Below the pieces are notes generated by a model. It was not told where the DNA came from and made no database searches. It saw only the letters and a program-made list of their open reading frames with translations. The translations under genes were made by a program, and so were the position numbers. A DNA stretch of 10,369 nt from an uncultured Burkholderiales bacterium. GTDB lineage: Bacteria; Pseudomonadota; Gammaproteobacteria; Burkholderiales; Burkholderiaceae. Below are positions 1 through 6,774 of the stretch, piece by piece. The stretch covers positions 1 through 10,369 of the forward strand of contig CAIMWY010000138.1 in the NCBI GenBank assembly GCA_903845315.1. The letters run 5' to 3'. How positions within the stretch are numbered: position 1 is the first letter of the stretch; each line of letters starts with the position of its first letter.

Positions 1-256
1 AGGGAACCAGTTGGTTCACATCGGTTTGACCATTGATGATGCGCTTGTCGGCAGCATTAACGCGTCGCTGACTGATTGCAGCTGCGATAGAAGGTGTGGG
101 GGTCAGGGGTGCAGTGGCACCGTCATTCAGAGTGCGGACTGCGGCGACAGCTGAAGGTGTCGCAGAAAGAGGCGGGAGTTCCATCGAGCGGCTCAAGGTG
201 CCGCTTGCAAGAGGAGATGGCGATGAGGGCTTAACTTCTTCGTCCCAGGTCAACAT
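1..256 (-). CDS. nrdB: Ribonucleoside-diphosphate reductase class Ia, beta subunit (5' part only)
   Basis: This is the N-terminal 85 residues of the radical-generating small subunit of class Ia ribonucleotide reductase, cut by the window edge. NrdB houses the di-iron/tyrosyl radical cofactor and passes the radical to NrdA for reduction of NDPs to dNDPs in the cytoplasm. The reading begins MLTWDEEV and continues as a long Ser/Pro/Ala-rich stretch (about residues 9-62). It then enters a stretch typical of betaproteobacterial NrdB (RVNAADKRIINGQTDVNQLVP, residues 65-85). The iron ligands and radical tyrosine lie outside the window. The ATG at 254-256 is preceded by only a weak Shine-Dalgarno (GGAAA, about 9-12 nt upstream). 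It lies 97 nt downstream of nrdA on the same strand, the usual order, so co-transcription from the nrdA promoter is likely. The N-terminus lacks an ATP-cone; NrdA carries that domain. Confidence 0.9.
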   Translation of the reverse strand, partial: MLTWDEEVKPSSPSPLASGTLSRSMELPPLSATPSAVAAVRTLNDGATAPLTPTPSIAAAISQRRVNAADKRIINGQTDVNQLVP

Positions 257-285
257 AGAAAATTTTCCAATACGCTAATTATGAA

Positions 286-327
286 TGCAACGAAGTCAAA
301 CGCAAAGCGTTCATTCACTTCGTTGCA
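286..327 (-). promoter_or_regulatory. Hairpin in the nrdA-nrdB intergenic gap
   Basis: A perfect 11-bp inverted repeat (TGCAACGAAGT at 286-296, ACTTCGTTGCA at 317-327) encloses a smaller 5-bp stem (AACGC 299-303, GCGTT 307-311). Together they make a long RNA hairpin in the 97-nt gap between nrdA and nrdB. No U-run follows on either strand, so it is not a standard terminator. It could be an RNA processing or stability element, or a partial attenuator tuning the NrdA:NrdB ratio. A weak promoter-like pair for nrdB overlaps it on the minus strand (TTGCGT, 16 nt, CATAAT; the -10 at 278-283). The structure is seen directly; any function is inference. Confidence 0.5.
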
Positions 328-353
328 AAATTGTGTTGCTCAATTACAAAAAA

Positions 354-3272
354 TCACTGACACGATTCGCACGTGGGATCGTCCACGCCGCAGAACTTGA
401 TGTCGGTGGCAGGGATGGCATTCATCTGTGCTTGCGCTGCAGCTGCCGCGACTTCGAGCGCGCTCATGCCACTGGTACTGGCGCCACTGGAAGACACTGC
501 ATTGTGTGAGCCAGCTTGCACGGTGGATTTTTCTACTTGCTGTGCGCTTGATGTGCGAAGGTAGTACGTGGTCTTCAAACCGCGCAACCATGCAAGCTTG
601 TAGGTTTCATCGAGCTTCTTGCCGGAGGCGCCTGCCATATAGATGTTGAGCGACTGTGCTTGGTCAATCCATTTCTGGCGACGTGCCGCGGCTTCAACCA
701 ACCAGGTGGTTTCGACTTCAAAAGCAGTGGCATACAAGGCTTTGATGTCTTGTGGCACGCGATCGATAGGACGCAGCGACCCATCGAAGTGTTTCAAGTC
801 CATCACCATCACGTCATCCCACAGACCCAAGCGTTTCAAATCGCGCACTAAGTAGCTGTTGATCACGGTGAACTCACCCGATAAGTTGGACTTGACCGAC
901 AAGTTGCCAAAGCAAGGTTCGATCGAAGCGTCCACGCCAATGATGTTGGAGATGGTGGCGGTGGGTGCGATGGCCACGCAGTTGGAGTTGCGCATGCCGT
1001 CTTGAGCAATCTTTTTGCGCAGTGCATCCCAGTCTAAGGTGGCGGAGCGGTCCACTTCCACATAGCCACCGCGCTCTTTGGCCAACATGTCAAGCGTGTC
1101 TAGAGGCAACAAACCACGATCCCACAAAGAACCTTTGTAGCTGGAATACTGGCCACGCTCTTTCGCCAACTCGGTGGATGCCCAGTAGGCGTAGTAACAA
1201 ATGGCTTCCATCGACGTGTCGGCAAATTCCACCGCGGCTTGCGACGCGTAGGGAATGCGCATTTCGTACAAACTGTCTTGGAATGACATCACGCCCAAGC
1301 CCACTGGGCGGTGGCGCAGGTTGGAGTCACGCGCTTTTTTGACCGCGTAGTAGTTGATATCGATCACGTTGTCGAGCATGCGCATGGCCACGATGATGCT
1401 GCGCTTGAGTTTGTCGTGGTCGAGTTCTTTGCCGTTGGGGCCGTCTTTTAAGTGCTGCGAGAGATTCACCGAACCCAAGTTACACACCGCTGTTTCGGTG
1501 TCGCTGGTGTTGAGGGTGATCTCTGTGCACAAATTGGACGAGTGGACCACGCCGGCATGCTGTTGGGGTGAACGCACATTGCATGCATCTTTGAAGGTAA
1601 TCCAAGGATGACCGGTTTCAAACAGCATCGACAGCATCTTGCGCCACATGTCGGTGGCTTGGATGGTTTTGCTGGGTTTGATTTCCCCGCTCTTGGCTTT
1701 GGCTTCGTAAGCTACATAGGCTTTTTCGAATTCCGCGCCATAGAGGTCGTGCAAGTCGGGGACATCGGAGGGAGAGAACAAGGTCCACTCGCCTTTTTCC
1801 ATCACGCGACGCATGAACAAATCAGGAATCCAGTTAGCCGTGTTCATGTCGTGCGTGCGGCGGCGGTCGTCGCCGGTGTTCTTGCGCAGTTCCAAGAATT
1901 CTTCGATGTCCAAGTGCCAGGTTTCCAAGTAGGTACAAACCGCACCTTTGCGTTTGCCGCCTTGGTTCACAGCCACGGCTGTGTCATTGACGACTTTGAG
2001 GAAAGGCACCACACCTTGTGACTCGCCGTTGGTGCCTTTGATGTGGCTGCCTAAGGCACGCACACGGGTCCAGTCATTGCCCAATCCACCTGCGAATTTT
2101 GAGAGCAATGCATTTTCTTTGATCGACTCATAAATGCCGTCCAAATTGTCAGGCACGGTGGTCAAGTAGCAACTTGAGAGTTGCGAACGCAAGGTGCCAC
2201 TGTTGAACAAGGTGGGCGTGCTCGACATGAAGTCAAAGGACGACAAAATTTCATAAAACTCAATCGCGCGTGCTTCACGGTCGATTTCGTCCAGCGACAA
2301 GCCCATGGCCACACGCATGAAGAAGGCCTGTGGTAACTCAATGCGTTGTTTGCGTACGTGCAAGAAGTAGCGGTCATACAAAGTTTGCAGACCGAGGTAA
2401 TCAAACTTCAAGTCGCGTTCGGCTTTGAGTGCTTGACCCAAGCGCTTCAAGTCAAATTGCAGCAGGCGCTCGTCCAGCAAGTCGTTGTCCACGCCTTTCT
2501 TGATGAACTGCGGGAAGTAGTCTGCATAGTGCTGGCCCATGTCCGAGTGAGCCACTTCTTGGTCCAGCACCTCGCGCACGATGGTGTGCATCAGCAAGCG
2601 CGCCGTGGCATAGGTGTAGTCCGGGTCTTTTTCGATTAGGGTGCGGGTTGCCAAGATGGCGGCCTTGTAAACCTCATCTATGGGCACACCGTCGTACAAG
2701 TTGCGCATGGTCTCGGCCATGATGGGCTCGGGTTTGACGTCTGCACTCAATCCCATGCACGCGTCGTTGATCAACGCTTGCAAATGGTTGACATCGAGTG
2801 GAACGCGCTGACCGCCATCGATCACATGCAGCGCGGGTATTGCAGGTGCCTGTTGTTCTTTGACATGGGCGCGTTCTTGGGTGCGACGTTCGCGGTACAG
2901 CACGTAGGCACGCGCAATCTCGTGGTGACCACCTCGCATCAAACCCAATTCCACTTGGTCTTGGACGTCTTCAATGTGGAAGGTGCCGCCACCTGGGCGT
3001 GAGCGCATCAAGGCACGCACCACTGCTTGTGTCAAGGCATCCACCACCTCGCGCACGCTGGCCGAGGCAGCGCCTTGGGTGCCGTGCACGGCCAAAAACG
3101 CCTTCATCATGGCCACCGCAATTTTGGCGGGTTCAAAAGGAACCACGGCGCCATTGCGACGGATGATTTGGTAATGCGTCAACATCGACGGCGAGTCCAA
3201 GGCCACGCGATCTTGTGGCGTGGTCAGGTGACTGTGACTGGCGATGTGATGCGCGTTCTCAGCTATTTGCAT
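354..3272 (-). CDS. nrdA: Ribonucleoside-diphosphate reductase class Ia, alpha subunit
   Basis: This is the 972-residue catalytic subunit that reduces ribonucleoside diphosphates to deoxyribonucleotides in the cytoplasm, partnered with NrdB. An N-terminal ATP-cone (about residues 32-128) is the allosteric activity site. The ten-stranded barrel follows. Family residues are present: the redox-pair cysteines C368 (SSCYL) and C597 (AVCNLGSVNL); the active-site set N580, C582, E584 (SSNLCTEI); the radical-transfer tyrosines Y903-Y904 (TTYYLRT); and the C-terminal swinging cysteines C968 and C971 (CESCQ) on a flexible Ser/Ala-rich tail (about 910-960). It is longer than E. coli NrdA (about 760 residues), as is common in betaproteobacteria. 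An in-frame ATG 16 codons further upstream is rejected because the ATG at 3270-3272 has a good Shine-Dalgarno (AAGGAAG, 9-nt spacing). nrdB follows on the same strand. Expression is probably repressed by NrdR through the two boxes upstream. Confidence 0.97.
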   Translation of the reverse strand: MQIAENAHHIASHSHLTTPQDRVALDSPSMLTHYQIIRRNGAVVPFEPAKIAVAMMKAFLAVHGTQGAASASVREVVDALTQAVVRALMRSRPGGGTFHIEDVQDQVELGLMRGGHHEIARAYVLYRERRTQERAHVKEQQAPAIPALHVIDGGQRVPLDVNHLQALINDACMGLSADVKPEPIMAETMRNLYDGVPIDEVYKAAILATRTLIEKDPDYTYATARLLMHTIVREVLDQEVAHSDMGQHYADYFPQFIKKGVDNDLLDERLLQFDLKRLGQALKAERDLKFDYLGLQTLYDRYFLHVRKQRIELPQAFFMRVAMGLSLDEIDREARAIEFYEILSSFDFMSSTPTLFNSGTLRSQLSSCYLTTVPDNLDGIYESIKENALLSKFAGGLGNDWTRVRALGSHIKGTNGESQGVVPFLKVVNDTAVAVNQGGKRKGAVCTYLETWHLDIEEFLELRKNTGDDRRRTHDMNTANWIPDLFMRRVMEKGEWTLFSPSDVPDLHDLYGAEFEKAYVAYEAKAKSGEIKPSKTIQATDMWRKMLSMLFETGHPWITFKDACNVRSPQQHAGVVHSSNLCTEITLNTSDTETAVCNLGSVNLSQHLKDGPNGKELDHDKLKRSIIVAMRMLDNVIDINYYAVKKARDSNLRHRPVGLGVMSFQDSLYEMRIPYASQAAVEFADTSMEAICYYAYWASTELAKERGQYSSYKGSLWDRGLLPLDTLDMLAKERGGYVEVDRSATLDWDALRKKIAQDGMRNSNCVAIAPTATISNIIGVDASIEPCFGNLSVKSNLSGEFTVINSYLVRDLKRLGLWDDVMVMDLKHFDGSLRPIDRVPQDIKALYATAFEVETTWLVEAAARRQKWIDQAQSLNIYMAGASGKKLDETYKLAWLRGLKTTYYLRTSSAQQVEKSTVQAGSHNAVSSSGASTSGMSALEVAAAAAQAQMNAIPATDIKFCGVDDPTCESCQ

Positions 3273-3281
3273 GACGTTTTT

Positions 3282-3288
3282 CTTCCTT
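3282..3288 (-). promoter_or_regulatory. nrdA ribosome binding site
   Basis: AAGGAAG on the minus strand sits 9 nt before the ATG at 3272. It decides in favour of the start giving MQIAENAHHI over the in-frame upstream ATG at 3320, which has no comparable site. Confidence 0.75.
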
Positions 3289-3382
3289 GTTATAGATGTA
3301 TCAATGGGTCTTGGCAGCACGCGGGATGGTTCGCATGGATGTCTTGGATGTGCAATTTTTCAAAGTGCCGCATCAACAGCAC

Positions 3383-3398
3383 ACACTATATCTGGTGT
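3383..3398 (-). promoter_or_regulatory. NrdR box, promoter-proximal
   Basis: On the minus strand this reads ACACCAGATATAGTGT, a close match to the published NrdR consensus (ACAC, a central AT-rich core, GTGT). It overlaps the nrdA -10 element (TATAGT lies inside it), so bound NrdR would block RNA polymerase. NrdR is the zinc-finger/ATP-cone repressor that senses the dATP/ATP balance. Its gene is not in this window. Confidence 0.88.
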
Positions 3399-3413
3399 TC
3401 GCCCTCCCATCAA
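3385..3413 (-). promoter_or_regulatory. Sigma-70 promoter of nrdAB
   Basis: On the minus strand the -35 element is TTGATG (3408-3413) and the -10 element is TATAGT (3385-3390), separated by exactly 17 bp. These are 4/6 and 5/6 matches to consensus. The predicted start of transcription is near 3378, giving a leader of about 105 nt before nrdA. The -10 lies inside the proximal NrdR box and the distal box ends one base upstream of the -35. That geometry strongly supports this as the real promoter. Confidence 0.8.
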
Positions 3414-3414
3414 G

Positions 3415-3430
3415 ACACTAGGGGTAGTGT
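3415..3430 (-). promoter_or_regulatory. NrdR box, promoter-distal
   Basis: The site reads ACACTACCCCTAGTGT on the minus strand. The outer six bases of each arm (ACACTA and TAGTGT) are perfect inverted copies. Its centre is 32 bp, about three helical turns, from the centre of the proximal box. Paired boxes at about 31-32 bp are the known NrdR arrangement. The core is GC-rich (CCCC) rather than AT-rich, so affinity may differ from the proximal box. Confidence 0.85.
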
Positions 3431-3647
3431 TTTACCGAGTAAGGCGCCATTTTCCGGAGTGCGCCCTATATTGGGCAATTGCTCAATTTTTTGACATTCC
3501 GCGTGAGCCCAGTGTGCATGCGGGTGTGAGAATTGAAACAAGGATTCACGGGCTTTTTCAGCGACTTTCCTGTGCTGATGCCGATGATTTCAATACATTA
3601 AAAATGACTGAAGTGTCATGCGTGCGTTTTGCGCGCACTTTAATAGT
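3431..3647. other. Non-coding stretch between the nrdA promoter and ampD
   Basis: No convincing gene is visible in these 217 bases. The stretch holds a 16-bp near-palindrome (TTGGGCAATTGCTCAA, 3471-3486; 14 of 16 positions symmetric) followed by six T on the plus strand. It also holds a weak terminator-like hairpin on the ampD side (3600-3619) and a small GC stem (GTGCG/CGCAC, 3622-3638) close to the ampD stop. With no plus-strand gene ending here, the palindrome's role is unknown. Confidence 0.6.
3600..3619 (-). terminator. Possible weak terminator after ampD
   Basis: Read on the minus strand, a 5-bp stem (ATGAC/GTCAT) with a 6-nt loop is followed by a run of T (the last stem base plus four). 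It starts 28 nt after the ampD stop codon and follows a second small stem (GTGCG/CGCAC). Position and U-run fit a terminator of the ypjD-ampD operon, but the stem is short and AT-rich. Confidence 0.35.
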
Positions 3648-4253
3648 TCACAGTTTTTTTTCGTCAGGGTTCGATGGAAATATTTTTTTTGGAAAACACC
3701 GATCCGGCCAAGCCAAATACGCTTGTAAAAAACGCCAGTCAAAGCCCGCCCCGGGGTCTTGCTTGCGCCCAGGGGCGATGTGTTCGTGACCGGCAATGTG
3801 CGCGATGGGGTAGTGCTGTGCGATCGCGGCAGTCAAATCGCCCAGGGTTTCATACTGTTCCGGTGCAAAGTCATGGCCGTCTAAGCCTTCGAGCTCAATC
3901 CCGATGGAGTCGTTGTTGCAATCGTCGCGACCCCGATAGTGTGAGCGACCGGCATGCCAAGCACGGTCATCACAGCTGACAAACTGAGTCAAGTCACCAT
4001 TGCGTCGGATGAAAAAGTGCGCCGACACTTCCATGCCGCGAATTTTTGCAAAGTAGGGATGTGCATCCCAATCCAAAGTGTTGGTGAACAGCGCATTCAC
4101 TTGAGGGCCGCCGTATTCCCCTGGCGGCAGGCTGATGGCATGAATCACCACCAAATCTACCTCGCTCGCCTCGGGGCGTGGGCCAAAGTTGGGCGAAGCC
4201 AGGTGCTGGGCAAATGAGTACCAACCTTGGCGCCACAGTGTGTTGGCTGGCAT
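3648..4253 (-). CDS. ampD: 1,6-anhydro-N-acetylmuramyl-L-alanine amidase
   Basis: AmpD is a cytoplasmic zinc amidase. It cuts the bond between anhydro-MurNAc and L-alanine in imported muropeptides, recycling the wall and keeping the beta-lactamase inducer pool low. This 201-residue protein is an Amidase_2-fold enzyme. The zinc ligands by alignment to E. coli/Citrobacter AmpD are H38 (VVIHAISLPPGEYGG), H156 and D166 (GHEHIAPGRKQDPG), with K164 beside them. E120 in SIGIELEG is also conserved. SPNFGPRP near the N-terminus is typical of the family. The ATG at 4251-4253 has a good Shine-Dalgarno (TGAGGT, 6 nt away) and lies 8 nt after the preceding gene in an operon with ypjD. The family normally ends soon after DWRFL. 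Here about 20 extra residues, Lys-rich and coded partly by two A8 runs, follow. No chromosomal ampC/ampR is visible nearby, so the main role is probably wall recycling. Confidence 0.95.
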   Translation of the reverse strand: MPANTLWRQGWYSFAQHLASPNFGPRPEASEVDLVVIHAISLPPGEYGGPQVNALFTNTLDWDAHPYFAKIRGMEVSAHFFIRRNGDLTQFVSCDDRAWHAGRSHYRGRDDCNNDSIGIELEGLDGHDFAPEQYETLGDLTAAIAQHYPIAHIAGHEHIAPGRKQDPGAGFDWRFLQAYLAWPDRCFPKKIFPSNPDEKKL

Positions 4254-4261
4254 CTGTGACC

Positions 4262-4480
4262 TCAGGCCTCAAGACGCTGGCGATGCGCCTCACTGCAGTA
4301 AACGCCAAGATGCCCTTGCACCGCATCGTGTTCAGGCAAATGCACGCCACAGTGGGCACAGGCCACCATGACTTGGGGGCCTTGACGATGATCGGACGAC
4401 TTGTTTGTGCGGTCAGGGCGCTTTTGGCGTATCCACCAAATGCCCCCAAGCACAATCAACAACAGCACCAAATATTTCAT
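4262..4480 (-). CDS. PP0621-family small membrane protein with zinc-ribbon-like tail
   Basis: This 72-residue protein has one N-terminal membrane helix (about residues 3-17, rich in Leu/Ile/Val and ending in WWIRQKR) and a short charged linker. A compact cysteine/histidine motif follows: CAHC at 41-44, then C62 and H66 in YCSEAH. The four residues could bind one zinc. The architecture matches the uncharacterised PP0621 family of beta- and gammaproteobacteria, and I know of no established function. Its start overlaps the ypjD stop by 4 nt (ATGA), indicating translational coupling, and ampD begins 8 nt after its stop. The positive RQKR after the helix suggests the C-terminal domain is in the cytoplasm. 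Confidence 0.85.
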   Translation of the reverse strand: MKYLVLLLIVLGGIWWIRQKRPDRTNKSSDHRQGPQVMVACAHCGVHLPEHDAVQGHLGVYCSEAHRQRLEA

Positions 4481-5289
4481 GTGCTGCGGCCTAGGATCAC
4501 TTCAAGCACAAAGCGCGAGCCCGCATAGCCCAACAGCAACAAGCCCGAGCCGATGTAGAGCACGCGCACCGCCGTTCGACCGCGCCAACCAAATTGATGC
4601 CGGCCAAGCAGCAAGATGGCAAATGCGACCCACGACAACAGCGAAAACACGGTTTTGTGGTCCCAGCGCCAAGCAGCTTGGGCACCATACAAGCTGTCGC
4701 CAAACAACCAGCCCGCAGCCAAGGTCGCGGTCAACAGCGCAAAACCAGCCTTGACAAACCGAAAGGTCAAACGCTCCAAGGTCAGCAAGGGCAAGCCCAC
4801 ATGGTTGTCGACGCCCAAGCGCATATTTTTTTCGGCACGGGTCATCAACCAAGCGTGAATCACCGCGGCAGCGAATAGGCCATAAGACGCAATGCCCAAG
4901 GCCCAATGCAGCGGTAACCAAGGCGATGTGGCGATGAGCAAAGGTGCACCCGGAAAGATGGCAGCTAACAGCACCACCGCAGCGCCTAGGCCCGCCAAAG
5001 TCCAGCGCACACGCAACTGGGGAAACCAATGCTGTTCCAACAAATAAAAGGTGAACATCAACCATGCAGTGACCGACAAGGCAGGGGCAAAACCAAATCG
5101 CGCCATACCTTCTTGTGAGCCAAACAGCGCAAACACCAAGCCCAGACCGTGCAAGACCCAAGGCATCACCAACAAGCGATGACCGCGTGCGGCAGCGATG
5201 CGCGGACCGATCAGGGCGGTCAACGCGTAGGCCGCAGCCGTGGGCAGGCCGAGCCACAGGGTAAGCGGAGTGTCGCTGGCTAAAATCAT
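4477..5289 (-). CDS. ypjD: CcsA/YpjD-family cytochrome c assembly-like inner membrane protein
   Basis: This is a 270-residue polytopic protein with about eight hydrophobic segments (roughly residues 5-27, 40-57, 67-84, 97-119, 127-149, 180-197, 212-228, 240-257). It belongs to the CcsA/CcmC-type cytochrome c assembly family (haem-handling proteins). Candidate conserved histidines are H47, H128 (LPLHWALGIASYGLF) and H211 (WRWDHKTVFSLLSW); H128 and H211 are positioned like haem-ligand histidines of the family. It lacks the full WWD motif of true haem exporters such as CcsA, so direct cytochrome c maturation is uncertain. The E. coli relative YpjD (also called CorE) has been linked to Co/Mg transport. 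The gene lies divergent to ffh, as in many proteobacteria, and heads an operon with the PP0621-type gene and ampD. No clear Shine-Dalgarno precedes the ATG at 5287-5289, so the start is the likely but unproven choice. Confidence 0.85.
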   Translation of the reverse strand: MILASDTPLTLWLGLPTAAAYALTALIGPRIAAARGHRLLVMPWVLHGLGLVFALFGSQEGMARFGFAPALSVTAWLMFTFYLLEQHWFPQLRVRWTLAGLGAAVVLLAAIFPGAPLLIATSPWLPLHWALGIASYGLFAAAVIHAWLMTRAEKNMRLGVDNHVGLPLLTLERLTFRFVKAGFALLTATLAAGWLFGDSLYGAQAAWRWDHKTVFSLLSWVAFAILLLGRHQFGWRGRTAVRVLYIGSGLLLLGYAGSRFVLEVILGRST

Positions 5290-5345
5290 GGGGCAAGTTT
5301 AGCGTTTTGCTATCTACCTACACCGCACCCCTGTTGGGGTTATTC
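5290..5345. promoter_or_regulatory. Divergent ypjD-ffh intergenic region
   Basis: These 56 bases must hold or border the promoters of two opposing genes. No pair of -35/-10 boxes is convincing. On the plus strand TGCTATCTA (5308-5316) resembles an extended -10 for ffh, and TAAAAT (5281-5286, inside the ypjD start) is another -10 candidate. A small hairpin, ACCCC-TGTT-GGGGT (5327-5340), places the likely ffh Shine-Dalgarno (GGGG, 5336-5339) in its 3' arm. Confidence 0.4.
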
Positions 5346-6707
5346 ATGGCATCCACCCTCACCGACAAACTCTCACGCCTGGTCAAACACATCAGCGGAC
5401 AGGCCCGCATCACCGAAAGCAACGTGGCCGACATGTTGCGCGAGGTGCGCATGGCCTTGCTTGAGGCCGATGTGGCCCTGCCCGTGGTGCGTGATTTCAT
5501 CGCCCGCGTGAAAGACAAAGCGCTGGGACAAGAAGTCATTGGCTCACTGCAACCCGGCCAGGCCCTGGTTGCCATCGTCAACCAAGAGCTGGCGGCCACC
5601 ATGGGCGAGGGCGTGAGCGACCTCAACTTGGCGGCACAACCGCCAGCCGTCATCCTGATGGCGGGCTTGCAAGGTGCGGGCAAAACCACCACCACCGCCA
5701 AGCTGGCGCGCTGGCTCATCAACCAGCGCAAAAAGAAAGTACTCACCGTCTCGGGGGACGTGTACCGTCCAGCGGCCATCGAGCAGTTGAAAACCGTCAC
5801 CGCACAAGCCGGGGCCGAGTGGTTTCCCAGCACACCCGATCAAAAGCCCGAAGACATCGCGCGTGCCGCGCTCGACTATGCGCGCAAACATTACTTTGAC
5901 GTGCTGCTGGTCGACACCGCAGGTCGCCTGGCCATTGACCAAGCGCTGATGCAAGAAATCAAGACTTTGCACAGCGTGCTCAACCCGGTGGAGACCTTGT
6001 TTGTGGTCGACGCCATGCAGGGCCAAGACGCCATCAACACCGCCAAAGCCTTCAAAGAAGCTTTGCCACTCACCGGCATTGTGTTGACCAAACTCGACGG
6101 CGACTCACGCGGTGGCGCGGCGCTGTCGGTGCGCCAGATCACTGGCGCACCTATCAAATTTGCCGGTACCAGCGAAAAACTCGACGGCCTGGAACTCTTC
6201 GATGCCCAACGCCACGCCGGTCGCGTCTTGGGCATGGGCGACATTTTGGCCTTGGTCGAGCAAGTCACGGCCGGTGTTGACATGGAGGCCGCGAAAAAGC
6301 TGGCCGACAAAGTCAAGCGCGGCGATGCGTTTGACTTGAACGACTTCTTGGCCCAAATTCAGCAAATGCGCTCCATGGGCGGTTTGTCGAGCTTGATGGA
6401 CAAACTGCCCACGCAAATGGCGGCCAAAGCCAGCGAAGTTGACATGACCCGGGCCGAAAAAGACATTGGCCGCAAGCAGGGCATCATCCACAGCATGACC
6501 GCGCTCGAACGCCGCAAACCCGATCTGATCAAAGCCACACGCAAACGCCGCATTGCGGCGGGTGCTGGGGTTCAGGTGCAAGACGTCAACCGCTTGCTCA
6601 AAGAGTTTGAGCAAATGCAAGACATGATGAAAAAGATGCGCGGCGGCGGCCTCATGAAAATGATGAAGCGCATGGGCGGCATGAAAGGCATGCCCGGCAT
6701 GCGCTGA
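5346..6707 (+). CDS. ffh: Signal recognition particle protein Ffh (SRP54 GTPase)
   Basis: Ffh binds 4.5S RNA and signal sequences of nascent membrane proteins and docks with FtsY to deliver ribosomes to SecYEG. The 453-residue protein is full length. It has a helical N domain (about 1-90), a GTPase G domain (about 100-300) and a Met-rich M domain (about 325-453). GTPase motifs are intact: P-loop GLQGAGKT (107-114), SGDVYRPAA (136-144), DTAGR (190-194), TKLDGDSRGG (248-257) and GTSEKLDGLELF (274-285). The RNA-binding segment is RKRRIAAGAGVQVQDVNRLL (399-418), followed by a Met-rich tail (MMKKMRGGGLMKMMKRMGG). The ATG at 5346 gives MASTLTDKLS, matching the usual Ffh N-terminus, and has GGGG 6 nt upstream. 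An upstream in-frame ATG at 5307 would add 13 unlike residues and is rejected. It is monocistronic here, convergent with the ferredoxin gene. Confidence 0.97.
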   Translation: MASTLTDKLSRLVKHISGQARITESNVADMLREVRMALLEADVALPVVRDFIARVKDKALGQEVIGSLQPGQALVAIVNQELAATMGEGVSDLNLAAQPPAVILMAGLQGAGKTTTTAKLARWLINQRKKKVLTVSGDVYRPAAIEQLKTVTAQAGAEWFPSTPDQKPEDIARAALDYARKHYFDVLLVDTAGRLAIDQALMQEIKTLHSVLNPVETLFVVDAMQGQDAINTAKAFKEALPLTGIVLTKLDGDSRGGAALSVRQITGAPIKFAGTSEKLDGLELFDAQRHAGRVLGMGDILALVEQVTAGVDMEAAKKLADKVKRGDAFDLNDFLAQIQQMRSMGGLSSLMDKLPTQMAAKASEVDMTRAEKDIGRKQGIIHSMTALERRKPDLIKATRKRRIAAGAGVQVQDVNRLLKEFEQMQDMMKKMRGGGLMKMMKRMGGMKGMPGMR

Positions 6708-6738
6708 AGTCGTGACGACACGATGCGCCCTCCTTCTT

Positions 6739-6766
6739 CCTGTGCTGACTGCGCCCGCAGCACAGG
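6739..6766. terminator. Inverted repeat between convergent ffh and ferredoxin genes
   Basis: A perfect 9-bp stem (CCTGTGCTG 6739-6747, CAGCACAGG 6758-6766) with a 10-nt loop sits in the 67-nt gap between two convergent stop codons. The placement suggests a bidirectional terminator. Neither strand has a T-run after the stem, so it may act with Rho or as an mRNA-end stabiliser instead. Confidence 0.5.
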
Positions 6767-6774
6767 CTTGCAGA

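Noticed and set aside
1608..2021. 137-codon plus-strand open frame inside nrdA
   Set aside because: It is antisense to the catalytic core of NrdA; the sequence is explained by the nrdA codons.
3027..3789. Long plus-strand open frames across the nrdA start and the intergenic region (155 and 172 codons)
   Set aside because: They run antisense through the conserved nrdA N-terminus, the NrdR boxes and the ampD end, show no recognisable domain, and lack a good ribosome site.
4502..5296. 264-codon minus-strand frame overlapping ypjD in another frame
   Set aside because: It has odd Cys/Arg-rich composition and no family match. The ypjD frame gives a clean membrane protein with family histidines.
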